Origin: Capitella teleta
Taxonomy: Eukaryota; Annelida; Polychaeta; Capitellidae
Reading direction: 5' to 3'
Assembly: GCA_000328365.1 (NCBI GenBank)
Contig: KB310159.1
Location: forward strand, 318,169 to 382,168
DNA length: 64,000 nt
Shown in pieces: positions 12,996 through 24,537 of the stretch. The position numbers were made by a program, and so were the translations under genes. Below the pieces are notes generated by a model, which was given only the letters and a program-made list of their open reading frames with translations, did no database searches and was not told the DNA's origin. The number at the start of each line of letters is the position of its first letter. The stretch's first letter is position 1.

Positions 12996-14567
12996 ATGGA
13001 TCTAGAGACCTTCAACCCAGAAAAGATAGAGAGCTACCGCCACGCTCACGAGAGCTCCACTGAGTGGGAGTTGCGTAAGAAATTCCTTCTGGCTCACCAC
13101 GAGCGCTTCTCAGCCGACCGCCTGGCCTGTCTTGCTTGCTGCTTCATCAATGTCGAGTGTTACGGATGCACATACCCTGAGGGTGTCATGCTGCAGTTGA
13201 AAGAGCTCGCTTTGGACATCATGGTGGACATCCAGCAGCACAGGGACACGATCCAGTCGCAGCGAGACATGAAGTTCGTCAACGCAGGAGGGGGAAATCA
13301 AGGTAACGCACGCGGAGAACCTTGTAAGAAAAAAACCAAGTTATCCCCTGAAAGAGACGCTCATAAGAGTGAAAAAAGTACGCAGAATGAGTTTCAGGCA
13401 AAAGAAGCCAAGTTTATTAAATTAGCTGCTGCTGTGGCCAAATATAGCAAAAACTGTGCAGACAATGTTATGCAACATCTGAGTGTCGCTGTGGACAAAA
13501 GCAAGATGAAAATGACGTGTGATTTCCAGGACATTGCGTCTGGCGGCTTCGCTTGCCACGTTAGCATTGATGGGGTGCTCGTGGCAAAAGCCTCGGCCAG
13601 AAATAAGAAATCAGCCAAGCATGACGCTGTGCAAGAGGCTCTGGTGACACTAGGCCGCTCGGGACAGCCCAGAGTTAGGCGTAAGGGGGACGGGAGTGAA
13701 CTAACCATGTGCGAGGCTGAAGAGGGGCCCCTGCTAACACATGAGCGCAATGAGACAGTTCCGGTGTTCCCGTGGCAACAGTTTGTGATCATTGAGCCTT
13801 CAGAAGTAGTCGCTGGAGTTACACCTCTCGCCGTTCTTCATCAAAGTTGTGCGTTTAATCACTTTGCCATTGAATTTGATTTCAGGGAAAAGATAGACGA
13901 CGGTGAAGTGGAGTGTCGCTTGCTTTTGGATCAGAAGGAGCTGGCTGTGGGTTCCGGGGGCGGGCGACAGGCGGCGAAGCTACAAGCCGCTCGGGAGGCC
14001 CTCAGCCTCCTGCGCCAACGCTGCTGGACGGTGCAAACGAAGCAGCTCACAGATGCTGACCATTGCGGCGTGTCTCGCGAGGAGATCCTCGGCAAAACCA
14101 ACGCACCCACCCAAGCTCTGCCCGGCACCAACATCGGAAGTATTATGATGCAAAAGATGGGTTGGACGGGAGGCGGGATAGGCAGGGAGGGCAGGGAAGG
14201 CAGGGCGGACCCCGTTGCCGTGGAGGGCGTGCTGTGTCGGCAGGGATTGGGACTGAGCACTGAACAGGGAGTGACGCCCGCCTTCCGGCAGAAAATATCG
14301 CATCTCGTGTCTGAGTACGCTGTGTCGGCAAAGGACGAAGATATGTCGTTCGCGTCTGACTTCAGCAAGGACGAGCGCGCTGCTATCCACAAAGAGTGTC
14401 AGAAGTTTGGTCTGAAGACCCACAGTCATGGCAAAGGAGAACAGCGCTACCTGGTGGTGAGCCGCAAGCGAAATAAACAGCAGTTGGTTGAGCATCTGAT
14501 GCAGAAGGGAGGCGAAACCAGCAAATATGTGCTGCTTCCCCCCGCAACCCTCAACCCCTCTTTCTGA
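12996..14567 (+). CDS. NKRF: NKRF-like protein: XTBD, dsRBD, G-patch, R3H; 523 aa
   Basis: One uninterrupted coding exon. Residues about 1-85 resemble the XRN2-binding XTBD domain (ESSTEWELRKKFLLAH, CLACCFINVECYGCTYP). A basic linker with KKKTK follows at about 108-115. Two double-stranded-RNA-binding-type folds follow at about 155-225 (FACHVSIDGVLVAKA...KKSAKHDAVQEAL) and 265-345. A G-patch lies at about 378-425 (MMQKMGWTGGGIG, ending GLGL) and an R3H domain at about 428-500 (ISHLVSEYA...ERAAIHKECQKFGLKTHS). This order is that of NF-kappa-B-repressing factor, a nucleolar protein that recruits XRN2 and, through its G-patch, DHX15 for pre-rRNA processing. The product is shorter than human NKRF (690 aa). 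The start was chosen because a pyrimidine tract plus CAG ends 8 bp upstream, implying a spliced 5' UTR. CDKN2AIP relatives share the XTBD but lack the G-patch/R3H pair. Confidence 0.88.
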   Translation: MDLETFNPEKIESYRHAHESSTEWELRKKFLLAHHERFSADRLACLACCFINVECYGCTYPEGVMLQLKELALDIMVDIQQHRDTIQSQRDMKFVNAGGGNQGNARGEPCKKKTKLSPERDAHKSEKSTQNEFQAKEAKFIKLAAAVAKYSKNCADNVMQHLSVAVDKSKMKMTCDFQDIASGGFACHVSIDGVLVAKASARNKKSAKHDAVQEALVTLGRSGQPRVRRKGDGSELTMCEAEEGPLLTHERNETVPVFPWQQFVIIEPSEVVAGVTPLAVLHQSCAFNHFAIEFDFREKIDDGEVECRLLLDQKELAVGSGGGRQAAKLQAAREALSLLRQRCWTVQTKQLTDADHCGVSREEILGKTNAPTQALPGTNIGSIMMQKMGWTGGGIGREGREGRADPVAVEGVLCRQGLGLSTEQGVTPAFRQKISHLVSEYAVSAKDEDMSFASDFSKDERAAIHKECQKFGLKTHSHGKGEQRYLVVSRKRNKQQLVEHLMQKGGETSKYVLLPPATLNPSF

Positions 14568-14573
14568 TCCTTA

Positions 14574-14579
14574 AATAAA
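14574..14579 (+). terminator. Poly(A) signal AATAAA of NKRF-like gene
   Basis: Canonical AATAAA seven bases after the TGA stop. The 3' UTR would be extremely short if this signal is used. Confidence 0.6.
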
Positions 14580-14646
14580 ATTAAGATTTGTACTCGTGTG
14601 CTCTTTTGTTTATGTGTGTAGCTTTGGACGTCACTGTGCATGTGGA

Positions 14647-14703
14647 CTGGCGCCCGTATCATCCGATCGGATTGGGTGGAGCCGTAAAACCCCATCACTC
14701 ACT
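14647..14703 (+). mobile_element. Miniature SINE-like retroposon, copy A (~57 bp)
   Basis: The element starts CTGGCGCCCGTATCA, contains GGGTGGAGCCGTAAAACCCC and ends in a CACT microsatellite tail. It is flanked on both sides by the same 11-16 bp (GTGCATGTGGA at least; ambiguity arises because the tail overlaps the duplicate). A near-identical element with its own different flanking duplication lies at 53503-53563. Defined ends, a simple-repeat tail and flanking duplications are the hallmarks of target-primed retroposition. It is much shorter than ordinary SINEs and shows no complete pol III promoter. It lies about 70 bp past the NKRF-like poly(A) signal. Confidence 0.75.
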
Positions 14704-15664
14704 GTGCATGTGGAGGAACCAGTTATACATGTATTTGGCATCTTAACTTTTTCTCTTTTTTTTCTATTTTTTTTTTTTAAATGTGAGCTTCAGCTCACAT
14801 GAATGTCAGTGCCGATTCGTGACACAAGTTGTACTGTATGGTGCCAATACGGCATTTGAGCCATCTAGTATCCTATATGCTAAAGAGAGTAGCGCAAAGT
14901 GAGATTTGAACGCCATTTTGTTTCTTAGAAACGGACCCTTCGCTATCTTTTAACATGGGAAAATCATACCCAACTGCAGTAAATTCAGTATAACTTCGCC
15001 AATCGTGCATGAAAACCCTTAAAGCCGACTGTTATCTTTTCCTTGGATATTTCTTCATCGAGAAAAAAATATTTTTTTGGGCCCATTCGCGATTTTTAAC
15101 TCTCGTAATCATAAAGTGAATCGACGCGAGAATCGATAAAATCATAACGCCGAATTCAAACTGTTCCTTGAAAATTCCCGAAATCTATACTTTTTGAGTG
15201 ACAATAAATCAATAATTTCGAGCGCTTTCCGGTTTGAAATTAATATTTTTGAATTGATTAAACCCTCATTAACATACTAATTATATTGTTGGAATTCTAT
15301 AAATTAATTCAACATTGTTAATTACGCTTTAAACAACCCCACTGTTACGTTGCTTTTGTGTGCTCGTCGCCCACGCGATATATGAATTCCAACCATAACG
15401 TCACTCTTGGTTCGTTATGATTTCAATGCGCCGCCCTCACCTGGAAGAAAACAGAACTATATTATAGAAACTGAGCTGATAATTTATGAGAAATTCTTTT
15501 CTGAGTCGATCGAAACAACCCGATCGAACCTGTCACACAATCGGGTTAAAATCCTCAGAAGTCAAAAGCTCGAATTTACACGGAACGATGTACGTGGTGG
15601 GTTCATTGTCAGTGATTGTGAATAACCATTAGAAATGTTGACTTTTGTTTGACGAGCGATAATG

Positions 15665-15684
15665 AGTGACATCATGATCATGAT
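15665..15684. repeat. Perfect 20-bp palindrome inside the inverted-repeat element
   Basis: GACATCATGATCATGATGTC equals its own reverse complement. It is followed within 40 bp by a looser inverted pair TGACATGCA ... TGCATGTCA. The role is unknown; it may be a remnant of the host element's internal structure. Confidence 0.7.
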
Positions 15685-16144
15685 GTCTGACATGCATTGC
15701 GTTAGTAAGTCAGCAGTGCATGTCACAATACATCAGTGGTAATTGTTATGCTAAGTCTTAACTGTGACACCGACCGCTCGCCTGTCTATGAAATAGACAG
15801 TGACTCAGTGTGTCAGTGTTGTAGTTGAAAAAGTATAAACTATTTTGCAAAAAAATAATACTCATATATGATATAAATTTAAAGATACTCAAGACTAATA
15901 TTTATTGCCGACATTGCTAAATTTTGCAGCTAAGCATTGCAGTTGCATATCTTAAGGTAGTACTTGAAGAGTTGACTCGGGCATAATGTGTACACATATA
16001 CATATACCATAATATCTCGCCTGACGGTGAACATAATTAATTATTCAGATGCCGTACGTGTACTGACTACCAGTCTCCACACTCACTTAATATCATGCTA
16101 GTCTTACATGTACGTATTCCGACGCCAAGACGGAATTTTTGCGA

Positions 16145-16870
16145 TTAGCGATGATCGCAAATATTTTATTGATTCTATTAAGCACGTTACGAGCATGTAT
16201 GCTCAAACAAGTTTAAGCTAATACTGTGAACCAATGGTGTTTTTAATATTCAGAATAATATTAAAAAATTATATTAATTGTTAAAAATCCAATGTATAAA
16301 AGATGAAGGAATGAATTAAATTTATATCTTTACAGAATAAAACAGACACAAGTTGTGTATTTACTTTCACAACAACTTTGTTGTTTGCTACTTTTGTTGT
16401 TGTCTTTTCCTCTGAACTGAATACAATGTATATAATTATACTATATGTATATATTAACAAAGGTTATGCACTTTTTCATGTTTTCCCAGATCTGTGATGT
16501 ATTTCAGTGATTATGATTTATGATTCGTTTGATTTTTCTAATAATATTTTTTGCTGATTACAGGTGGATGTTTTGAATTGGAGATGAAAATATGTTGTGA
16601 ATACTCCATCAGTGCTTGTGGTTGGAACTGCATTTAATGAATCTTGATTACGGCTTGATGAAAGTGCATACAAAATCCTGCTATTACCTAACTCTCACCT
16701 TGAATTGTACATTTTTCTCAATTACCCAATCAGTTGCACATAGCTCTATGACGCATGAATTTGATGCGCTCTTTTTTTTCAAATTATATTTATCAAGGCA
16801 CCATTTGTTTTTATAAGAACTTCAAAGTTGATTAATTGTTTTTGGAATTTGGTTTGATATGATGAGGGCT
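16145..16870 (+). repeat. Left copy of 726-bp direct duplication, ends exactly at gap
   Basis: This segment is repeated at 17830-18555 with, by eye, only two single-base indels (one extra T near 16164, one extra A near 18532). The left copy ends at the first N and the right copy starts at the first base after the Ns. That geometry is typical of two overlapping contig ends that were scaffolded instead of merged. Confidence 0.9.
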
Positions 16871-17829
16871 NNNNNNNNNNNNNNNNNNNNNNNNNNNNNN
16901 NNNNNNNNNNNNNNNNNNNNNNNNNNNNNNNNNNNNNNNNNNNNNNNNNNNNNNNNNNNNNNNNNNNNNNNNNNNNNNNNNNNNNNNNNNNNNNNNNNNN
17001 NNNNNNNNNNNNNNNNNNNNNNNNNNNNNNNNNNNNNNNNNNNNNNNNNNNNNNNNNNNNNNNNNNNNNNNNNNNNNNNNNNNNNNNNNNNNNNNNNNNN
17101 NNNNNNNNNNNNNNNNNNNNNNNNNNNNNNNNNNNNNNNNNNNNNNNNNNNNNNNNNNNNNNNNNNNNNNNNNNNNNNNNNNNNNNNNNNNNNNNNNNNN
17201 NNNNNNNNNNNNNNNNNNNNNNNNNNNNNNNNNNNNNNNNNNNNNNNNNNNNNNNNNNNNNNNNNNNNNNNNNNNNNNNNNNNNNNNNNNNNNNNNNNNN
17301 NNNNNNNNNNNNNNNNNNNNNNNNNNNNNNNNNNNNNNNNNNNNNNNNNNNNNNNNNNNNNNNNNNNNNNNNNNNNNNNNNNNNNNNNNNNNNNNNNNNN
17401 NNNNNNNNNNNNNNNNNNNNNNNNNNNNNNNNNNNNNNNNNNNNNNNNNNNNNNNNNNNNNNNNNNNNNNNNNNNNNNNNNNNNNNNNNNNNNNNNNNNN
17501 NNNNNNNNNNNNNNNNNNNNNNNNNNNNNNNNNNNNNNNNNNNNNNNNNNNNNNNNNNNNNNNNNNNNNNNNNNNNNNNNNNNNNNNNNNNNNNNNNNNN
17601 NNNNNNNNNNNNNNNNNNNNNNNNNNNNNNNNNNNNNNNNNNNNNNNNNNNNNNNNNNNNNNNNNNNNNNNNNNNNNNNNNNNNNNNNNNNNNNNNNNNN
17701 NNNNNNNNNNNNNNNNNNNNNNNNNNNNNNNNNNNNNNNNNNNNNNNNNNNNNNNNNNNNNNNNNNNNNNNNNNNNNNNNNNNNNNNNNNNNNNNNNNNN
17801 NNNNNNNNNNNNNNNNNNNNNNNNNNNNN
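16871..17829. other. Assembly gap (959 N)
   Basis: Unbroken run of N. Because both flanks carry the same 726 bp, the true gap may be zero or negative. Long open frames across it are artefacts. Confidence 0.99.
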
Positions 17830-18555
17830 TTAGCGATGATCGCAAATATTTATTGATTCTATTAAGCACGTTACGAGCATGTATGCTCAAACAAGTTTAA
17901 GCTAATACTGTGAACCAATGGTGTTTTTAATATTCAGAATAATATTAAAAAATTATATTAATTGTTAAAAATCCAATGTATAAAAGATGAAGGAATGAAT
18001 TAAATTTATATCTTTACAGAATAAAACAGACACAAGTTGTGTATTTACTTTCACAACAACTTTGTTGTTTGCTACTTTTGTTGTTGTCTTTTCCTCTGAA
18101 CTGAATACAATGTATATAATTATACTATATGTATATATTAACAAAGGTTATGCACTTTTTCATGTTTTCCCAGATCTGTGATGTATTTCAGTGATTATGA
18201 TTTATGATTCGTTTGATTTTTCTAATAATATTTTTTGCTGATTACAGGTGGATGTTTTGAATTGGAGATGAAAATATGTTGTGAATACTCCATCAGTGCT
18301 TGTGGTTGGAACTGCATTTAATGAATCTTGATTACGGCTTGATGAAAGTGCATACAAAATCCTGCTATTACCTAACTCTCACCTTGAATTGTACATTTTT
18401 CTCAATTACCCAATCAGTTGCACATAGCTCTATGACGCATGAATTTGATGCGCTCTTTTTTTTCAAATTATATTTATCAAGGCACCATTTGTTTTTATAA
18501 GAACTTCAAAGTTGATTAATTGTTTTTGGAAATTTGGTTTGATATGATGAGGGCT
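17830..18555 (+). repeat. Right copy of 726-bp direct duplication, starts exactly at gap
   Basis: Near-identical to 16145-16870; see that entry. If the duplication is artefactual, only one copy exists in the genome. Confidence 0.9.
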
Positions 18556-20170
18556 TGTATTAAGTATTGTAACAAATAAAGATTTATTTGATTTCAACAT
18601 GGTCTTTCTTGTCATTCAATATCTTAATTGTACATTCCATTTTTGAGAGTCTTCAATAAGTTTTTTTTTATGTTCATTTGGTTTCTCAATCCAACTAAGT
18701 AATGAAAACTATATGTATATCTGCATGTTTGAAAGACCGGTATTATCGTATGATATGACGCCAATAATTTGGAATAAATAATGAAATAAAGAAAAATAAT
18801 TATTTGTATTTATTTCATCCTGGTACAACCTGGCCATCAATATTCATAATAGGTGGTCTGGCCATTAGTCCTCGATCGTTCTATAATATATTTGCAAGAT
18901 ATACATTGATGTAAGGACATTACATAATTGTATTTTTACCTATAGAATAATACCAGAGCATGCATCGGACATGAGTCATGGATATCATAACGCACGTTCT
19001 CCGTCGACGATTAAATTAATGGATTATAATAATAAAATCGATCTTTAGTGAATACAATGATTGAACAACCGTCTATTTATCATTTCCGTGCCTAATTTCA
19101 CGCTTTTTTGCATTTTTCTTTGGTCGAATGAATCAGCTTCTCATACTTTTATTACGAACGCGATATCGGCGAATTATCCGCGGCTGTCACTTAAACTAAC
19201 TTTGAGCTTTTTCAACTATCGAAACAGTGGGGTTGTTGTAAGTGCAATTAACGATGTTAAAATAATTTATAAAATTTCAACAATGCTATTAGTATCTTTA
19301 TGAAGGTTTAATCTCTCGAAAAAGTTTAATTGTGAAACGAAATGTGCAGGAAATTATTGATTTATTGTTAGTAGATTTTTCTACTTTCTCCGGAGTTTGT
19401 CGAATTGCGCGTTATGATTGTGCTCGATTTTATCGATTCTGGTCGATTCTGTGATTCACGTTATGATTACGAGAGTTAAAAATCGCGAATGGGCCCAATA
19501 ATATATTTTTTTTTTCGATAAAGAAATATCTAAGGAAGAAATAACAGTCAACTTTAAGGTTTCCATGCACGATTGGCAAAATTATACTAATTATATTGTT
19601 GGATATGATTTTTCCATGTTATTTTCCGATGTTGCAAAAGTATCGTAAACAGTGGAGTTGTTTGAAGCATAGTTAAAAATGTTTAACGAATTTGTAAGCT
19701 TCCCAAAATGCTTCCAGTATCTTTATGAGAATTTAATCTCTCTAAAAATGTTCAGTTTATATCGAAATGTGCTCGAAATTATTGATTTATTGTCAGTTGA
19801 AAAGCGCTGTGTTATCACGAATTGCGCCGTCGTGATTTTGTTCGATTTACCCACTTCTTCTCGATTCACTTTATGATTACGAGAGTTAAAAATCGCAAAT
19901 GGACCCAAAAATATTTTTTCCCGATGAAGAAATATCTAAGGAAGAGATAACAGTCGGCTTTAAGGGTTTTCGTGCACGATTGGCGAAGTTATACTGAATT
20001 TACTGCGGTTGGGTATGATTTTTCCATGTTAAAAGATAGCGGAGGCTCCGTTTCTAAGAAACAAAATGACGCCCATGTTCTAAATTTCCAGGAACCCGGT
20101 TTGCGCTACTCTCTTTAGCATATAGAATACTAGAGCCATCAAACTCAATGCTATCCATACCGTAATGTCT

Positions 20171-20985
20171 TGGTTATACGCACAGTGCGCTAAGGCAGAG
20201 GCTGAGAGCATGTCAGTTTCACTGTATGTAGACGCGCATTCCACATAAATCTCTTGTAAACCTTCAGGAAGCACATCGATGTGTGGCCCACATTTATGTT
20301 ATGCTTAAAACAACAGGTTGTGTAGCCAGAAGACCCTGCATGGCGTTAGTTCAATTAAAGATTATTTAAGATAGGCCTACTCTATGCTTGGTACATTTAT
20401 TCTGTTCAAAGCATTTGAGATTGAGTGGCATCAGCCATTAATACCATAACTCATAAGAAGGAACCTGCATAATATGGCTGTGCGTGGCTGTGCGTGGCTT
20501 GTGCGTGGCTGTGCGTGGCTGTGCATGCTCTGATTGAAGGCTGCGCATGGATTACGTTCTCTTACACGGCTGCTCATTGATTTAATGTTCTTCTGCAGAC
20601 ATCGTTTGGAGCAGCCTCATAAAGTCTTAGTTTGTACATTTCCAAAGCATGGTTGCTGATAGTATACAATGTAGTGCATTGTGTCTTCTAGTAATCTTCA
20701 CGCATGCAGTTGGGGACAAACAATTCTTGCGCTGATAAGGAGTTGTGAAATCGACAAACAACGAGCTGTCTGTGTATAACATGCCTTTTATAATTTTTCC
20801 CTGAATAGAGTCAAAACAACTTGTTCAAAACTGAGATTGCTGACACTATAATAATTGAAAAAAATAAAAAAATAAAATAAAATTATCTGGAACTGTGCTT
20901 AACACTATAATACATTCCTTTGTAACCTGTTCTATGTACGTGATGAAAACATTTGCATTCCACTTAATTATAATTAATAATAATT
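20171..20985. other. Non-coding stretch with a short minisatellite
   Basis: No gene is seen. At about 20472-20527 a 10-11 bp unit (GTGCGTGGCT) is repeated about five times with slight length changes. The remainder is AT-rich sequence without recognised features. Confidence 0.6.
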
Positions 20986-20989
20986 AATA

Positions 20990-22670
20990 GTAATTAATAA
21001 TTAGCCCATTCGAAGTGGAAAAAAATCATCACTAGCCTCAATACAAAACACTCCACGGGACACGACGACATCAGCACAGTTCTAATCAAATAATTAAAAA
21101 CATCAATCGTACAACCATTAACACTCATCGCAAACCAAATGATTAAAACATCTACCTTCCCAGACAGACTGAAAATTGCAAAAATCAAACCAATCCACAA
21201 AAAAAGCGACACGCATCTCCCAGGCAACTACAGACCAATCTCCCTGCTCCCTTCTATATCCAAGATACTCGAAAAAATAATCCTACAACAACTTGATCAA
21301 CACTTTCAAAAAAACAACCTCTACTTCAATCACCAATACGGTTTCAGGAAAAAAACGCTCAACTGAACATGCAATCTTAGAACTGTCGGACAGAATACTT
21401 CAATCAATAGACAGCGGTACTACACCAACCACCATCTTTCCCGACCTAACAAAAGCCTTTGACTGCCTTGACCACAATATCCTACTTCTTAAACTGAACA
21501 CTACAATCTCAATGACCATGCGCTCCAACTATGTAATAATTACCTGAAAAACAGAAAACAATACGTCATGCTTGATCAAAACACACAATAAGACACATTA
21601 CCAATAAATATAGGCGTCCCCCAAGGTTCCATACTTGGTCCATTCTTCTTCCTAATATATGTAAACGACCTACACCATTGCTCAATGAGACTGAAATGCA
21701 TTACTTATGCTGATGATACAACATTATTCAACACTTTAAACCCCAGCGACGAAAACACGGAAATCATAAATAATGAACTCTGCGAAGTATACCAATGGCT
21801 ATGTACAAATAAACTCTCATTAAATATCACAAAAACTAAATATATGACATTTCACACCCCACACCGCACCCTAGTCCCACCAGCTCTCAAACTCAACAAT
21901 ATTCCCCTAGTTCACACCGATCAGTTTAACTTCCTCGGCATTACTCTCGATAAACACATGAGCTGGAAACCACACACAAATAAAATCGCAACAAAAATTG
22001 CTCAAACCTGCGGGATTCTTAACAAACTAAAAAACACAGTTCCTGAACACACACTCATCACCCTCTATCAATCTCTAATAAATCCCCATATAAACTATGG
22101 CATACTCGCATGGGGGAAAAGTACAAATTCATCCACCTTAACCAAATTACAAAAACGCCCATTACGCACAATCACAACCAGCAAAGACAACACGCACACA
22201 GACCCAATCCACAAAAGATTTAACATACTTAAAATTACCGACCAATACTCACTCAACGCTCTAAAGTTTTACTACAAATACATTCACAAAGAAATCCCTG
22301 AATACTTCACAAATTTCACCCTAACAAATCAACAAAACTCATCCCATATGCACACCCGAAACTCATCACAGCTTGCAATCCCCACACACAACTCACAGCT
22401 TTTCAAAACTAGTCTACGCTACTCTCTGATTCACATTATAAACAACACACCCACAATATACCTCAATCGCATCAATACCCATTCCATTCAAGCCTTTGCT
22501 CACCACATTAAAAAACCACATAATTTCCAACTATCAAGATGCATGCCTAATAGAAAACTGTTATGTATGTGGATATGGCCCATAATCACGCCTCATCGCA
22601 TGACATCTCACCTCATCTCATCTATGCATCCTCATCCCTTATTTCTCTACGCTTGATAAATGATAAACCA
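20990..22670 (+). mobile_element. Decayed non-LTR retrotransposon with most of the RT domain
   Basis: The plus strand reads as a reverse transcriptase in several frames. It starts with IITSLNTKHSTGHDDIS at about 21025, followed by KIKPIHKKSD...NYRPISLLPSISKILEKI (21139-21366). DLTKAFDCLDHNILL comes next (frame shifted, 21293-21547), and a further segment contains GVPQGSILGPFFFLIYVNDL at about 21613-21675. The last frame, 21685-22656, starts with ITYADDTTLF and continues through the thumb (FNFLGITLDKHMSW, LYQSLINPHINYGILAWG). The catalytic YADD is intact, but at least two frameshifts and one in-frame stop break the protein. The 5' endonuclease part is absent. A jockey/RTE-like lineage is suggested by motif style only. 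The A- and C-rich codon use is unlike the host genes. Confidence 0.9.
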
Positions 22671-24537
22671 TCAATTGTATAGTAATCGACAGGTGGCCAG
22701 TACGACAGCAGCTATAAGCCTTAGACTGGTCACCTAGCTGCACAAATTGTGTTGCACATGTATATACGTTTGAACTTTCTGTAGCAGCAAATAAACTTAT
22801 TTCTCTCTCTCTCTCTCTATACATATATGGAATTCTGGTAAGTGGGTAGGTACATTTATAATATGCTAGCGCGTTTTGAGAATTCGATCAGAAAGCCATT
22901 TAAAATAATTATTTCGTAACATTTGATAGAAAAACTTGCCACATACATGTAAATGCAATTTAGGGCCGCGAAATTTTGCTATTTTACCATATTTCATGTC
23001 TCGGTCAAATACAAATCACCAAATGTACTGCGTTTTTGATGACGTTAAGCAGAGAAGTTTTCAATCAGACCACAAGAATATTATGGACATATTATTCAAA
23101 GCAAGAAGGGAGAAAGCTAGCTTGGGCGAGTGGGATTATGTAATCATAAATCATATTTAACACTAATCAAAACATGGAAATATTTACTTGTGCAATACCG
23201 TAATTCAATGTACACAGCTAGAAGAGAAAATCTTCAACCTTCAAGTGAAAAATGCAAAGCAATCCTCCTATTTCAACATCAATTAAAAGTCAGAACACAT
23301 CAATAAATGGAAGTCAGAAAAAAAAATAATAATAATAACAAAGAAACATCAACAATTTTTATTATTTTATTACAAAATACATTTTATTTTCTCATTTAAA
23401 CTCACAATTAGTCAAAAAGAGAAATAATAATAATTATTAAAACCACGTACGCATACCCCACATATATGGCAGGGAAAAAAAAAATCAACAGATCTTTGGC
23501 GGGAAGGGGAATAAATGAAGGAGGGGAGATTCACGGGAACCAGCATATCACAGACGAAAACAGAGAAAAAATTAAAAATTAAAATAAAATATCAGTAACA
23601 CTTCTAACACACACGGAGTGATCGTAACTGTGATTCATGTCACAACGAAGCAACTCTGCTTGGTAATAGACATAAAATTATGCTGATCGTAAAAATAAAT
23701 GGATTTTCCATTCAAACAGATGCAACAGCCTGAACGCTGTTGAAATTGAGCCTGATTAGAATGAACTTGCTTTCAATATCAATGGAAGGAAATTATCAGC
23801 TGTGTTTGACGAAAAACTGTTACATTCAGAGGTAAAATGCAAATGGGGAAGATCTTTAGCAGATGGAAACCCAAGGAAATTGATCGCATTTGAAATTGGA
23901 AGACCTTTACGCATTTGAATATTATGCATACATTTTCCCACATTCAAATCACACGTAAAATCATCGCATACATTAAAATATTTAAACACAGTTTGCAATA
24001 CGCTATCTTGTATTTCCTAACAAGTGATTACAACTCAACTCAAGTGCCAATATTTTAATCATCAATCAGCTTTAAAAGTACGAATACCCCAACATAATTC
24101 AACCTGATCAAGAAATGAATATAGATACCCGATTAGTAATAACTTCGACACCTCGGAAAAACCACCCGGCATTTACGGTAAACGAGGCCGTTCAACTTGA
24201 TCAAGAAGCCAACAGTTGAGATTATGCGAAGTTCTCCTTTGATTTCAATATTATCTACATAGTAAAACGGAAGACAGTACACTCTGATTGGTGGATTAGC
24301 AAATCGATAAAAAAAAATCACAATAAAAAGTATGAACTGAATACACAGAACAAATATATCAAGTACAGAACCCAGAATGAACAATGATCCTACATGTATT
24401 CGGAAAAAAAAAAGAGAAAAAAAAAAAAAAAAAATCAAGAGAAAATGAAATTGGAAGATGCATAATGAAATGGCACTTCTAAGAGAGTTATGATAAATTA
24501 AATTAAATTGCACAACCCATAAAGAGCAGAAAGTATA
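22671..24537. other. Non-coding stretch downstream of SLC45 gene
   Basis: No coding region is recognised. A (TC)n tract lies at about 22801-22818 and an A run at about 24408-24434. The part next to 24537 should include the 3' UTR of the minus-strand transporter gene. No obvious AATAAA close to its stop was identified. Confidence 0.45.

Larger units (their letters stand above)
14826..20170. mobile_element. Large inverted-repeat element, unclassified, ~3.7 kb after correcting the gap
   Basis: The left arm, about 14826-15355, matches the reverse complement of about 19640-20170 over roughly 500 bp with many substitutions. Shared landmarks include CTATATGCTAAAGAGAGTAG, TTTGTTTCTTAGAAACGGA and GATTTTTAACTCTCGTAATC. 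In the right arm the inner unit is present twice in tandem, at about 19205-19640 and 19640-20050. No transposase or other protein is readable between the arms, and part of the middle is an assembly gap. Long inverted arms with internal tandem units suggest a non-autonomous foldback-type DNA element. Arm divergence suggests an old insertion. The exact ends and the target-site duplication are not resolved. Confidence 0.6.

Noticed and set aside
13394-14495. Several long minus-strand frames opposite the NKRF-like gene
   Set aside because: Shadows of the GC-richer coding exon; the plus strand carries recognisable domains.
16832-17890. Very long open frames across the N run
   Set aside because: They consist of unknown bases; no real coding evidence.
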